The notes under the pieces: model-generated
Seen by the model: only the letters and a program-made list of their open reading frames with translations
Told to the model about the DNA's origin: nothing
Databases searched by the model: none
From: CAYLZO01 sp964387775
Lineage (GTDB): Bacteria > Chloroflexota > Anaerolineae > JAAYZQ01
Reading direction: 5' to 3'
DNA length: 7,913 nt
NCBI GenBank assembly: GCA_964387775.1
Contig: CAYLZO010000235.1
Location: forward strand, 1-7,913
In this document: piece by piece, positions 1 through 6,587 of the stretch
How the letters are laid out: the number at the start of each line of letters is the position of its first letter
How positions within the stretch are numbered: position 1 is the stretch's first letter
Made by a program: the position numbers and the translations under genes

Positions 1-91
1 GTGCCCATGTGAACCCTCACTGCCTGGAGTTCCGCCCTGTTGAGAGCGGCGGAGCGCACCCATTGTACCCATAAATCGGAGACAGCGCAAA

Positions 92-120
92 CCGGCCGGG
101 AGGGGCCCACTCCTGGCCGG
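92..120. repeat. Strong GC-rich hairpin in intergenic sequence
   Basis: The arms CCGGCC (92-97) and GGCCGG (115-120) pair. The stem continues through one G-T wobble (98/114) and four more pairs (99-102 with 110-113), giving an 11-bp stem with a 7-base loop at 103-109. No T-run follows, so it is not a standard intrinsic terminator. It sits just before the beta-helix remnant and may mark an old insertion or rearrangement boundary. Its role is unknown. Confidence 0.4.
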
Positions 121-137
121 GGAATGGCGTTGCTTTC

Positions 138-606
138 CCTTCTACCATCTCCGGCACACCCTGCCCCAACTGCACGGTAGAGATCTTTTCCGACGACGAA
201 GACAAGGGGTGGATCTACGAGGGCGGCACCGTCACCATCAAGGGGGTGCACGTGACCGGCTTTCCTTACAGCGGGATCGAGATCCGCAACGGAGTCACCT
301 ACGTCGTCGGCGGCAGCAACGCCACACCGGACGGCGCCTGTTCGGGCGACTGTAACCTGCTCAGCGGCAATGGCGGTTATGGCGTGCAGATTGCCGGAAC
401 AGGGACAATGAGCAACACGGTCAGCGGCACGGCCCCCTGGGCAACGATCAGGCAGCCCACCAGGCGGGGGTAGCTCTCTGTCCCACGTCACCGCCACGGC
501 CGCCGACGCCCCAACCAACGATCAGGTGAGCCAGGCTTTCAGCGTCGTAGACAGCACCGTGGGAGGGAAGGCAGGGCCAGTCGAATCAAGTTTTGACACC
601 CCCTGA
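138..606 (+). pseudogene. Decayed remnant of a secreted parallel beta-helix repeat protein
   Basis: One frame is open from 75 to the stop at 471-473. From about 138 it reads like a right-handed parallel beta-helix surface protein: STISGTPCPNC, then VEIFSDDEDKGWIYEGG, then VTIKGVHVTGFPYSGIEIRNG, then CNLLSGNGGYGVQI and NTVSGTAP. It then breaks. Near 436-440 the frame at 437-475 gives the more family-like LGNDQAAHQAGVAL, as if one C had been lost from a C run. From 472 a third frame gives SSLSHVTATAADAPTND and QAFSV, ending at TGA 604-606. There is no ATG start with a ribosome site and no signal peptide. At least two frame changes in about 50 bases argue for a dead fragment. Such proteins are usually many hundreds of residues long and exported, so only a small part remains. 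The recognition rests on remembered sequence style, not on a search. Confidence 0.6.
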
Positions 607-621
607 AAACTGCTATATAAT
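593..621 (+). promoter_or_regulatory. Perfect-consensus sigma70-type promoter for tetR and the secreted-protein gene
   Basis: TTGACA at 593-598 and TATAAT at 616-621 are both exact consensus hexamers, separated by exactly 17 bases. Transcription would start around 627-630, inside the adjacent palindrome, leaving a leader of about 115 bases before the tetR start at 745. The -35 box overlaps the last codons of the beta-helix remnant. Exact matches at both boxes with ideal spacing are rare, and fit a strong promoter held in check by a repressor. Confidence 0.85.
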
Positions 622-645
622 AGATAACCAACCGGTTGGTTATCT
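622..645. promoter_or_regulatory. 24-bp perfect palindrome, probable TetR operator
   Basis: AGATAACCAACC (622-633) is followed directly by its exact reverse complement (634-645), with no spacer. It begins at the base after the -10 box and covers the expected start site, where a bound dimer would block initiation. TetR-family operators are typically palindromes of about 15-25 bp next to their own gene. AACCAACC/GGTTGGTT half-sites suit that class. The repressor gene begins 99 bases downstream, so autoregulation is the simplest reading. Confidence 0.85.
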
Positions 646-662
646 GGTATCAGGGGCGCTCC

Positions 663-722
663 ATGGTCGGCCTCTTGGTCGTGTCAGGCGTTTCCCGCGA
701 ATCACTGCAGGACCGGGTATAG
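663..722 (+). other. Possible 19-codon leader ORF in the tetR 5' untranslated region
   Basis: ATG at 663 opens a short frame reading MVGLLVVSGV then SRESLQDRV, with a TAG stop at 720-722, 22 bases before the tetR start. AGGGG at 652-656 could act as a weak ribosome site. No attenuator-like run of codons or alternative hairpins is evident, so it may be chance. Confidence 0.2.
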
Positions 723-744
723 CAACCTTTCACAGGAGGACAGG

Positions 745-1347
745 ATGTCCCCTAAACCTGATGTGAGTGAGCAGCGCACCGCGCAGATCATCGAGGCCGC
801 CACGGCTGTCTTTGCCGAGAAGGGTTTCGACCACGCCACGATGGATGACATTGCCGACCAGGCCGGTATCAACAAAGCCACCATCTACCTCTACTTTGAC
901 AGCAAAGACGCCCTCATTCGAGCCGTCGCCGGGGCGCTCTTTGCCCGGGAATTGGCCGATCTGCAGGCCGCCCACGACCTGCCCGGCACCGCCACCGAGC
1001 GGCTGGCCGCCCACTACGAGGCGCTGATCGCCCAAGAAGCCGAAATGCTGCCCCTGATGCCTATCCTCTATGAATTCTACGCCCTGGGCCTGCGCCGCGA
1101 GGACGTCCGCGCGGTGGTTGCCGATTTTATCGGCCAGTCGGCAGGGCTGTTGGAAGCCATCATTCAGGAAGGAATCGAGAGCGGCGAGTTCACACCTACC
1201 GGCGCGCGCCAGGCGGCGCGCGCCCTGGATGCGCTGCTGAGCGGCACCATCCTGCACTGGGTCTATGCGCCGGAGGAGGTGGACGTCAACGCGCAGTTGC
1301 GCTACGGCATCCGGTTGATGTTTCACGGATTGATGAATCACTCGTAG
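745..1347 (+). CDS. TetR/AcrR-family transcriptional repressor
   Basis: This 200-residue protein has the usual TetR length and plan. Residues about 11-59 form the N-terminal DNA-binding domain: IIEAATAVFAEKGFDHATM, then DDIADQAGINKATIYLYFDS and KDAL. The turn and recognition helix are at about 36-50 (family pattern A..aGvskgtlY.yF..K..L). The remainder is all-helical and would bind a ligand and form the dimer, with family-like stretches LPLMPILYEFYALG (102-115) and IIQEGIESGEF (139-149). The ligand cannot be inferred. The start is set by AGGAGGA at 734-740, five bases before ATG. The gene lies behind a consensus promoter and palindromic operator, so it most likely represses itself and the co-transcribed secreted-protein gene nine bases downstream. 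The class is certain; the subfamily is not assigned. Confidence 0.95.
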   Translation: MSPKPDVSEQRTAQIIEAATAVFAEKGFDHATMDDIADQAGINKATIYLYFDSKDALIRAVAGALFARELADLQAAHDLPGTATERLAAHYEALIAQEAEMLPLMPILYEFYALGLRREDVRAVVADFIGQSAGLLEAIIQEGIESGEFTPTGARQAARALDALLSGTILHWVYAPEEVDVNAQLRYGIRLMFHGLMNHS

Positions 1348-1352
1348 GAGGT
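1345..1352 (+). promoter_or_regulatory. Shine-Dalgarno sequence overlapping the tetR stop codon
   Basis: TAGGAGGT contains both the tetR stop (TAG 1345-1347) and a full AGGAGG ribosome site (1346-1351), five bases before ATG 1357. Terminating ribosomes would stand on the start site of the next gene. This fits translational coupling and fixes the start of the large protein. Confidence 0.85.
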
Positions 1353-1356
1353 AAAC

Positions 1357-4300
1357 ATGAACATGCAAGCGCGATCACTCAAGTTTTTCCTGGCCGTGGG
1401 TCTGCTCTTTGTCGCGAGCAGTTGGCCCGCCGCGGCGCAGGACCCGGCGGTCTACTATCAACTCACAAACTATACCGAGATTTGGGATACGCAGTACCAC
1501 CCACCAACAGCCTCAAGTGGCAATGGACAGAAGGTGGCTTTTCCCCGGCAGGGCATAGTTTATCTGGGAAATAGCGATGGTAGCGATACGCCACAGCAAA
1601 TCGGTGTCGGTGGTCGGGCATATATCAGCTATGATGGCAGCCAGGTGCTATCCGCGATAGATCGATCAGACGGTTATCAAAGCCTTTACCTCAACGGTAC
1701 AGAAATCTCTCTTTGCAAATCTCACCCGCAACTGCACGATGTTTGCCTGCAAGTGCCTCACTGGTATTCGACGGCACTCAGTGGCAATGGGCAGTACGTT
1801 TTCTTGATCAGCTCTAGCAAATGGGGGTGCGAACCGAAACAAAACGACTATGGCGGGTGGTATTGGGATTGCGCTCTGCCGGCAGAAGTCCCGCGCATCT
1901 GGCGGTTGCCCACCGCTGGTGGAGAGCCCGAGTTGTGGCAAGACTCTGTGAGCGTCTCCTTTGGAGCAGACAACGATATCAGAACAAACTATGCGGGAAC
2001 CATGCTCGCTTGGGCCGGTCGGGCGCATGGCACCGCCATCCCGGAGGTCTATGTGGGCTATGGGGATAACCAACAGAAGCGCATCTTTGTGGGCGAATAT
2101 ATCCCGCTCACCGACCTGAAAATCGTTGTAAGTGCTGACGGCCGGTGGGTAGCTTATGCCATTGACAGCCGCTCGTGCAGTGGTGAACACCATCAAATGC
2201 ACATTTTTCGCAGCGATGGTAGCGGTCATACCACCCTGGACCCGCTGCCCTTCCCCGCGGTTTATTCTTACAGTCCGATGGGATTTAGCGAGGATGGCGA
2301 GCGGCTCCTTTTTGAGAGTGATACCCTCTGTTTTGACAGTCACTATCGCGCCTTTCTGGTCAACCGCGACGGCTCCAATCTCGTGCCGATACTCAGCAAC
2401 ACCACGTTCGAGAGTCAGGCGAGTTCCCTCTCCTACGATGGGCAAAGTGTAGCCTTTACCTCTGCGTCCGACATCCTGGGCAACGGAAACGAATACGAAC
2501 AGGCCTTTGTCCTCAAAGGCCCGGCAAAGCCCGACCTTGACGTGGATGCCTTTGCCCTGAACACTACGGCTGCTACCTACAGCAGCGGGCGTTACACCTA
2601 TCCCCTGGACATTACCGTGCGCAACACCGGCCTGGCCCCCGCCGCCGACTTCCAGGTGCGCTTCAGCGACAATGGCGGCTGGCGGGAGACGCGCGCCATC
2701 GCCAGCCTGGCCCCCGGCGCCAGCACGGTGCTACACCTCGATTGGGACCTCACCAACCTGCTGGACGCCGGGCAGGGCCGGGCCAAAGTCCAGCTCACCG
2801 TGACCGCCGACCCCGACGACGTCATTGTCGAAGCCAGCAATCTCAACAATACGGCCTGGGCAGCCACCGACGTCGACGCCCGCCCGCGCCTGACCCAGGT
2901 GCAATCGGGCTATCGCCCCGGAGCCTTTCTGGCCGGGGTGTCGCTCTCGAACAATTTCGACGTCTGGGTGGATTGGAACGGCGATCTGGGCGGCAGCGGC
3001 GCCCCTGGGGAACCCGAGCAGGTCACCTACGAGTTGAACGGAACACCTGTTGTGGAGCCGGTCAGCAACCCCGCGGCGGCGCCGGCCGCCTCCCACAGCT
3101 ACGACATGGGTAGCGACCTGCAAGCCGGGACCAACGTCCTGAACATCCAGGCCCGGAACGATGCCGGGTTCGAGTCCGACCTACACACCCTCACGCTACA
3201 GCGGGCCGACAACGCCGCCTGGCTCGCGTCGGTCGCCGTGGACGTTGAGGCCGAGCCGCCAGGCGCGCCCTATGACAAGATCGCCGTTTACAAGAGCACC
3301 TTCGAGTGGCCCAACGAGACCCTGGAAGCCTATTTCGACGTCCCGGCCGATCAAGTCAGCATCCTCCAACAAGAGTATGGCCCCAGCATAGACGCCTGGT
3401 CGATCGAGGTCGAATTCCGCTCCGATGGGGCCGGGTCACTCACGGGCAGCGGCGAGTTCGAGGGTGAAATCAAAGGCACGGCCGCCCTCAAGGCCACCAT
3501 CACCGCCTTGGGCGCCGTGCGCGCCGCCGAGCAACTGCGCCTCACCAAGCTGGAAGGCAGCCTGCGCGGCGAGGGCGACATCAGCACCCCCCGCGTGCCG
3601 CTCAACCCCTGGCTGCCCTTCCTCTACGCCCAGGCCAAGATCGGCGCCGGGGCCGACGCCACCCTGGGCGTCTATGAGCAGGCCAGCGGCGAGTTGGAGT
3701 GGAGTCCCCTGGTTTTGGGTCTCGATGCCACCGTCGAAGGCACCCTCTCCAGCGGCGTAGAGGGCGTGGCCTACGTCGAAGGCGGCGTCGGCGGCCAGCC
3801 GCGCGGCGAGTTCAACCTGCCGCCCGACCCCGATCTGCTGCGCAGCCTTACCGTCCGCCTGTATGCCTGGGGTAAGGCCCAGTTCCTGATCTGGGAAAAG
3901 GGCTACGAGGCCGAGTACGAGTACGTCGTGGCCGGTCCTGCCGGGCATTCTGCCTACACCTATGCTCCCGAGCCGCGTACCACCGGCTGGCGGCTGCGCG
4001 AGCCACCCGCCGACATCCAGGCTCCCAACGCCAGCGGGCCACTGGCCATGGACTATGCCTACGCCGACCCGGCACTGGCCATGGCGGGCGACGACACGAT
4101 GACGCTAGTTTGGGTGGACGATGAGGCGACGCAACTCGAAATCCGCGCCTCCCGCTGGGACGGCGCCGCCTGGAACGCCACGGCCGATCTGACCGATAAT
4201 GCCTTCCTGGACGCCCATCCCACCGTGGCCTATGACGGCGCCGGGAACGCCGTGGCCCTGTGGACCCAACTGCCCGATGCCACCCCACCCGTCGACCCCC

Positions 4301-6279
4301 ACGACGCCCTGGCGGACATGGAGATCATGTCCGCGGCCTGGGACGGCATGGCATGGAGCGCCCCTGCGCGTCTCACCAACGATGCGCAGATGGACGGACG
4401 TCCCAAGGTAGCTGCCGATTCGGATGGCAACCTGATGGCCACCTGGCTCAAGGACGCCGACGGCTCCTTCCCCCTCTATCCCGACGAAGAGACCGAGACC
4501 CTGGGCGGCGATCTCTACTACGCCCTGTGGGACGGTGTGGCCTGGAGCGCGCCGGCCCTGGCCGTGAGCGGCGTCGCCAGCGACGAGGCCCCCCAACTGG
4601 CCCGGGCCGGCGACATGGCCCTGACCGTGTGGAGCCACGACGCCGACGGCAGCGTGGGCACCCTCACCGATACCGCCATCTACTACGCCACCTGGCTCAG
4701 TCCCACCTGGGGGGCGGCGCAGGCCCTGGCCGGCGTCGATGACGGCGTTGCCGACCTTTCGCCGCGCATCGCCTACGACGCTGCCGGGCGGGCCAGCCTG
4801 GTCTGGGTCAAGGGGCGGGTGGCGCAGAGCGCCGGCCCGGATGACGTGGTAGACCAGCTCTACTTTGCCACCTACAGCGGCGGCGCCTGGTCGGCGCCGG
4901 TGGTAGCCCTCGAGGCGAGCGCCATCGAGGCGCCCCAGCTCCTGGTGGATTCGTCCGACAACCTGGTGGTATTGTGGCTGGCACGCTCCGACGCCGGCGT
5001 GGACGTCTGGTACGCCGTCTATGACCGGGACGCCGCGCTGTGGAGCGATCCGCTCCTCCTCACCCACGACGCGGATGCGGCCACCGACTATGACGCCGTG
5101 CTCGACAGCAGCGACACCCTGCGCCTCGTCCTCACCGGCCGCGAGGTGGTCACCGCCACCCACGAGGCGGCCGCTGCCCGGGCCGCGGCGCCGTCGACCG
5201 CGCAGGCCATCGTCTACCCTGCCTTTGGGGCAGTGCGCTCGGCCGAACACCAACATACGCTGGGTCACGATCTGACCTTGACCGAACTGGCCATCTCGCC
5301 CGCCAACCCCGCGCCTGGCACGACGGCGGTGCTGACCGCCACAGCCCTCAACAGCGGCGACCTGGCGGTCACGGGGGCGACGGTGGCTTTCTACGACGGC
5401 GATCCCGACGGCGGCGGCACGCAGATCGGCGCCGCGCAAACCACCCCCTCACCTTTCCGCGCCGGCGCAACGGCGACAGCGACCGTCCAGTGGAATGTGC
5501 CCGCCGGCATGGCGGCGCACACCCTGTATGCCGTGATCGATCCTGACAGCGCGATCCCCGAAAGCGACGAGGAAAACAACCGGATTTCGCTGCCCGCCGT
5601 CCTGCCCGACCTGGAGGTAGAATGGGCGCGCACCGATTGGCGCGGCGACGCCATCACCATCACCGCCAGCGTGCGCAACGCCGGCGTCAGCGGCGTCGCC
5701 ACGCCCTTTATCGTAGCACTGCGCGCTGATGATCCGCTCGACGGCGCCGAGCTCGCTGCCGAGACGGTCTCCGCGCCCCTGCTGCCCGGGGAGAGCCTGG
5801 CCCTGGAGCTGACCCTGGCCACCCCGGCCGCCGCGCTCACGGGCACGCACACGGCCTGGGTCGTGGCCGACGCCGGAGAAGCTGTGGCGGAAGCTGATGA
5901 GACGAACAACACCGCCTTCAGCGCGCTCAACATCAATCCCGATCTCACGCTCACCGCCGCGGACATGGCCGGCAATGGGCCGGTCATGATCACCGTCCAC
6001 AATACCGGCCTGATCACGGCGACCGACGTGCTGGTGACGGTGCGCCAGGGCGGCATCGGCGGCCCGCTGCTCTACAGCGGCACGCTGGCAAGCCTGGCGG
6101 CGGGTGGCACAGACACGATCACGTTGACCCTGCCCCCGGGGGAGTACACGCTCTACGTCCATCTCGATCCGGCCAACAGCATTGAGGAAAATGACGAGAG
6201 CAACAACCTGGCCGTGCGTCCGATTGGGATTCCCTGGCGGGCGTACCTGCCGCTGGTGGTACGATCAGATAGCGGATGA
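1357..6279 (+). CDS. Giant secreted multidomain protein: two propeller-like arrays, four CARDB domains, YLPLV tail
   Basis: This 1640-residue protein begins with a signal peptide (about 1-27; hydrophobic core FFLAVGLLFVASS, likely cut AAA|Q). Seven TolB/PD40-like S.DG..vaf motifs follow, near 53, 91, 141, 211, 258, 310 and 358, enough for a seven-bladed propeller. Residues about 392-505 are a CARDB adhesion-type domain ending EASNLNN, and about 507-620 are Ig-like. Residues 624-866 are beta-rich and unrecognised. A second array (about 900-1265) has six aromatic motifs such as WDGMAWSA at 934, 995, 1058, 1113, 1173 and 1222, resembling sialidase/BNR-type propellers. Three CARDB domains (about 1304-1415, 1418-1527, 1528-1617) end with ESDEENN, EADETNN and ENDESNN. 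The tail is YLPLVVRSDSG. No catalytic motif was seen, so a surface binding or adhesion role is inferred. The propeller-1 coding region is lower in GC than the rest. It is co-transcribed with tetR. Confidence 0.93.
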   Translation: MNMQARSLKFFLAVGLLFVASSWPAAAQDPAVYYQLTNYTEIWDTQYHPPTASSGNGQKVAFPRQGIVYLGNSDGSDTPQQIGVGGRAYISYDGSQVLSAIDRSDGYQSLYLNGTEISLCKSHPQLHDVCLQVPHWYSTALSGNGQYVFLISSSKWGCEPKQNDYGGWYWDCALPAEVPRIWRLPTAGGEPELWQDSVSVSFGADNDIRTNYAGTMLAWAGRAHGTAIPEVYVGYGDNQQKRIFVGEYIPLTDLKIVVSADGRWVAYAIDSRSCSGEHHQMHIFRSDGSGHTTLDPLPFPAVYSYSPMGFSEDGERLLFESDTLCFDSHYRAFLVNRDGSNLVPILSNTTFESQASSLSYDGQSVAFTSASDILGNGNEYEQAFVLKGPAKPDLDVDAFALNTTAATYSSGRYTYPLDITVRNTGLAPAADFQVRFSDNGGWRETRAIASLAPGASTVLHLDWDLTNLLDAGQGRAKVQLTVTADPDDVIVEASNLNNTAWAATDVDARPRLTQVQSGYRPGAFLAGVSLSNNFDVWVDWNGDLGGSGAPGEPEQVTYELNGTPVVEPVSNPAAAPAASHSYDMGSDLQAGTNVLNIQARNDAGFESDLHTLTLQRADNAAWLASVAVDVEAEPPGAPYDKIAVYKSTFEWPNETLEAYFDVPADQVSILQQEYGPSIDAWSIEVEFRSDGAGSLTGSGEFEGEIKGTAALKATITALGAVRAAEQLRLTKLEGSLRGEGDISTPRVPLNPWLPFLYAQAKIGAGADATLGVYEQASGELEWSPLVLGLDATVEGTLSSGVEGVAYVEGGVGGQPRGEFNLPPDPDLLRSLTVRLYAWGKAQFLIWEKGYEAEYEYVVAGPAGHSAYTYAPEPRTTGWRLREPPADIQAPNASGPLAMDYAYADPALAMAGDDTMTLVWVDDEATQLEIRASRWDGAAWNATADLTDNAFLDAHPTVAYDGAGNAVALWTQLPDATPPVDPHDALADMEIMSAAWDGMAWSAPARLTNDAQMDGRPKVAADSDGNLMATWLKDADGSFPLYPDEETETLGGDLYYALWDGVAWSAPALAVSGVASDEAPQLARAGDMALTVWSHDADGSVGTLTDTAIYYATWLSPTWGAAQALAGVDDGVADLSPRIAYDAAGRASLVWVKGRVAQSAGPDDVVDQLYFATYSGGAWSAPVVALEASAIEAPQLLVDSSDNLVVLWLARSDAGVDVWYAVYDRDAALWSDPLLLTHDADAATDYDAVLDSSDTLRLVLTGREVVTATHEAAAARAAAPSTAQAIVYPAFGAVRSAEHQHTLGHDLTLTELAISPANPAPGTTAVLTATALNSGDLAVTGATVAFYDGDPDGGGTQIGAAQTTPSPFRAGATATATVQWNVPAGMAAHTLYAVIDPDSAIPESDEENNRISLPAVLPDLEVEWARTDWRGDAITITASVRNAGVSGVATPFIVALRADDPLDGAELAAETVSAPLLPGESLALELTLATPAAALTGTHTAWVVADAGEAVAEADETNNTAFSALNINPDLTLTAADMAGNGPVMITVHNTGLITATDVLVTVRQGGIGGPLLYSGTLASLAAGGTDTITLTLPPGEYTLYVHLDPANSIEENDESNNLAVRPIGIPWRAYLPLVVRSDSG

Positions 6280-6302
6280 ATCGTCGACCAGCCAAATTAA
6301 AA

Positions 6303-6463
6303 GGGTGCAGTTGCTCTCATCTACCACCGCCAGGTCGGCACCACCTTCTTCTGGAAATCTTGCGGTTTCTAGGGGAGCCAGCCATCAATCGCAACCCGGG
6401 CACGACGCAAATCAGCGTGTTTCTCCCGCTTTACTGGTGTGGGAGATAGGAGCAACTGCACCC
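6303..6463. mobile_element. 161-bp MITE-like element with 25-bp terminal inverted repeats
   Basis: GGGTGCAGTTGCTC (6303-6316) recurs as its exact reverse complement at 6450-6463. Extending inward, 22 of 25 positions pair (6303-6327 against 6439-6463). The size, long terminal repeats and lack of a convincing gene fit a miniature inverted-repeat element or an internally deleted insertion sequence. I see no clear target duplication: the flanks are AATTAAAA on the left and AATTCATT on the right. A short plus frame stops at TAG 6446-6448, beside the right repeat, as a transposase end might, but I do not recognise it. The element lies 23 bases after the stop of the large gene, so its transcript could fold here and act as a 3' end. 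The family is unknown. Confidence 0.6.
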
Positions 6464-6582
6464 AATTCATTTTTCTGGCCTATTTCAACTACCGGTCCAA
6501 CGTCGTCTTTCTGACCGGCCTGCCCGACGTACCTGCGAGTCTGCCTCATGCGTCCGGCAATGACTGGCTTTCCGATCTGTGA
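6464..6582 (+). pseudogene. Possible C-terminal remnant of a lost gene
   Basis: Directly after the inverted-repeat element, one frame reads FIFLAYFNYRSNVVFLTGL then PDVPASLPHASGNDWLSDL, with a TGA stop at 6580-6582. Many codons end in G or C, as in the real genes here, and the composition looks protein-like. There is no start codon or ribosome site, and the frame simply runs back into the repeat element, so this may be the tail of a gene cut by that insertion. The stop falls within GTGA, whose GTG (6579) is an alternative start of the next gene, an arrangement typical of coupled genes. I do not recognise the protein. It could be chance. Confidence 0.3.
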
Positions 6583-6587
6583 AAGAG

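Noticed and set aside
3..74. Open frame ending TAA 72-74 (AHVNPHCLEFRPVESGG...), possible tail of an upstream gene
   Set aside because: Only 23 codons, with no recognisable sequence or start. Chance openness in GC-rich DNA is likely.
1666..2445. 259-codon minus-strand open frame
   Set aside because: Antisense to the first propeller, which shows regular S.DG..vaf repeats on the plus strand. No ribosome site or recognisable domain.
4105..5439. Long open frame on the minus strand (444 codons)
   Set aside because: It lies wholly inside the large secreted-protein gene, whose domains are clear. The composition (GG, RR, VVG runs) is that of an antisense shadow of GC-rich codons.
6303..6475. Intrinsic terminator for the secreted-protein gene
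   Set aside because: The arms are about 110 bases apart, not a compact stem, and the T-run (6470-6474) is six bases past the right arm. The mobile-element reading explains the long arms better, though transcript folding could still stop transcription.
6182..6514. 110-codon plus-strand open frame overlapping the end of the large gene
   Set aside because: It starts inside the last CARDB and runs through the inverted-repeat element in a low-complexity Ser/Pro-rich translation. No protein-like features.
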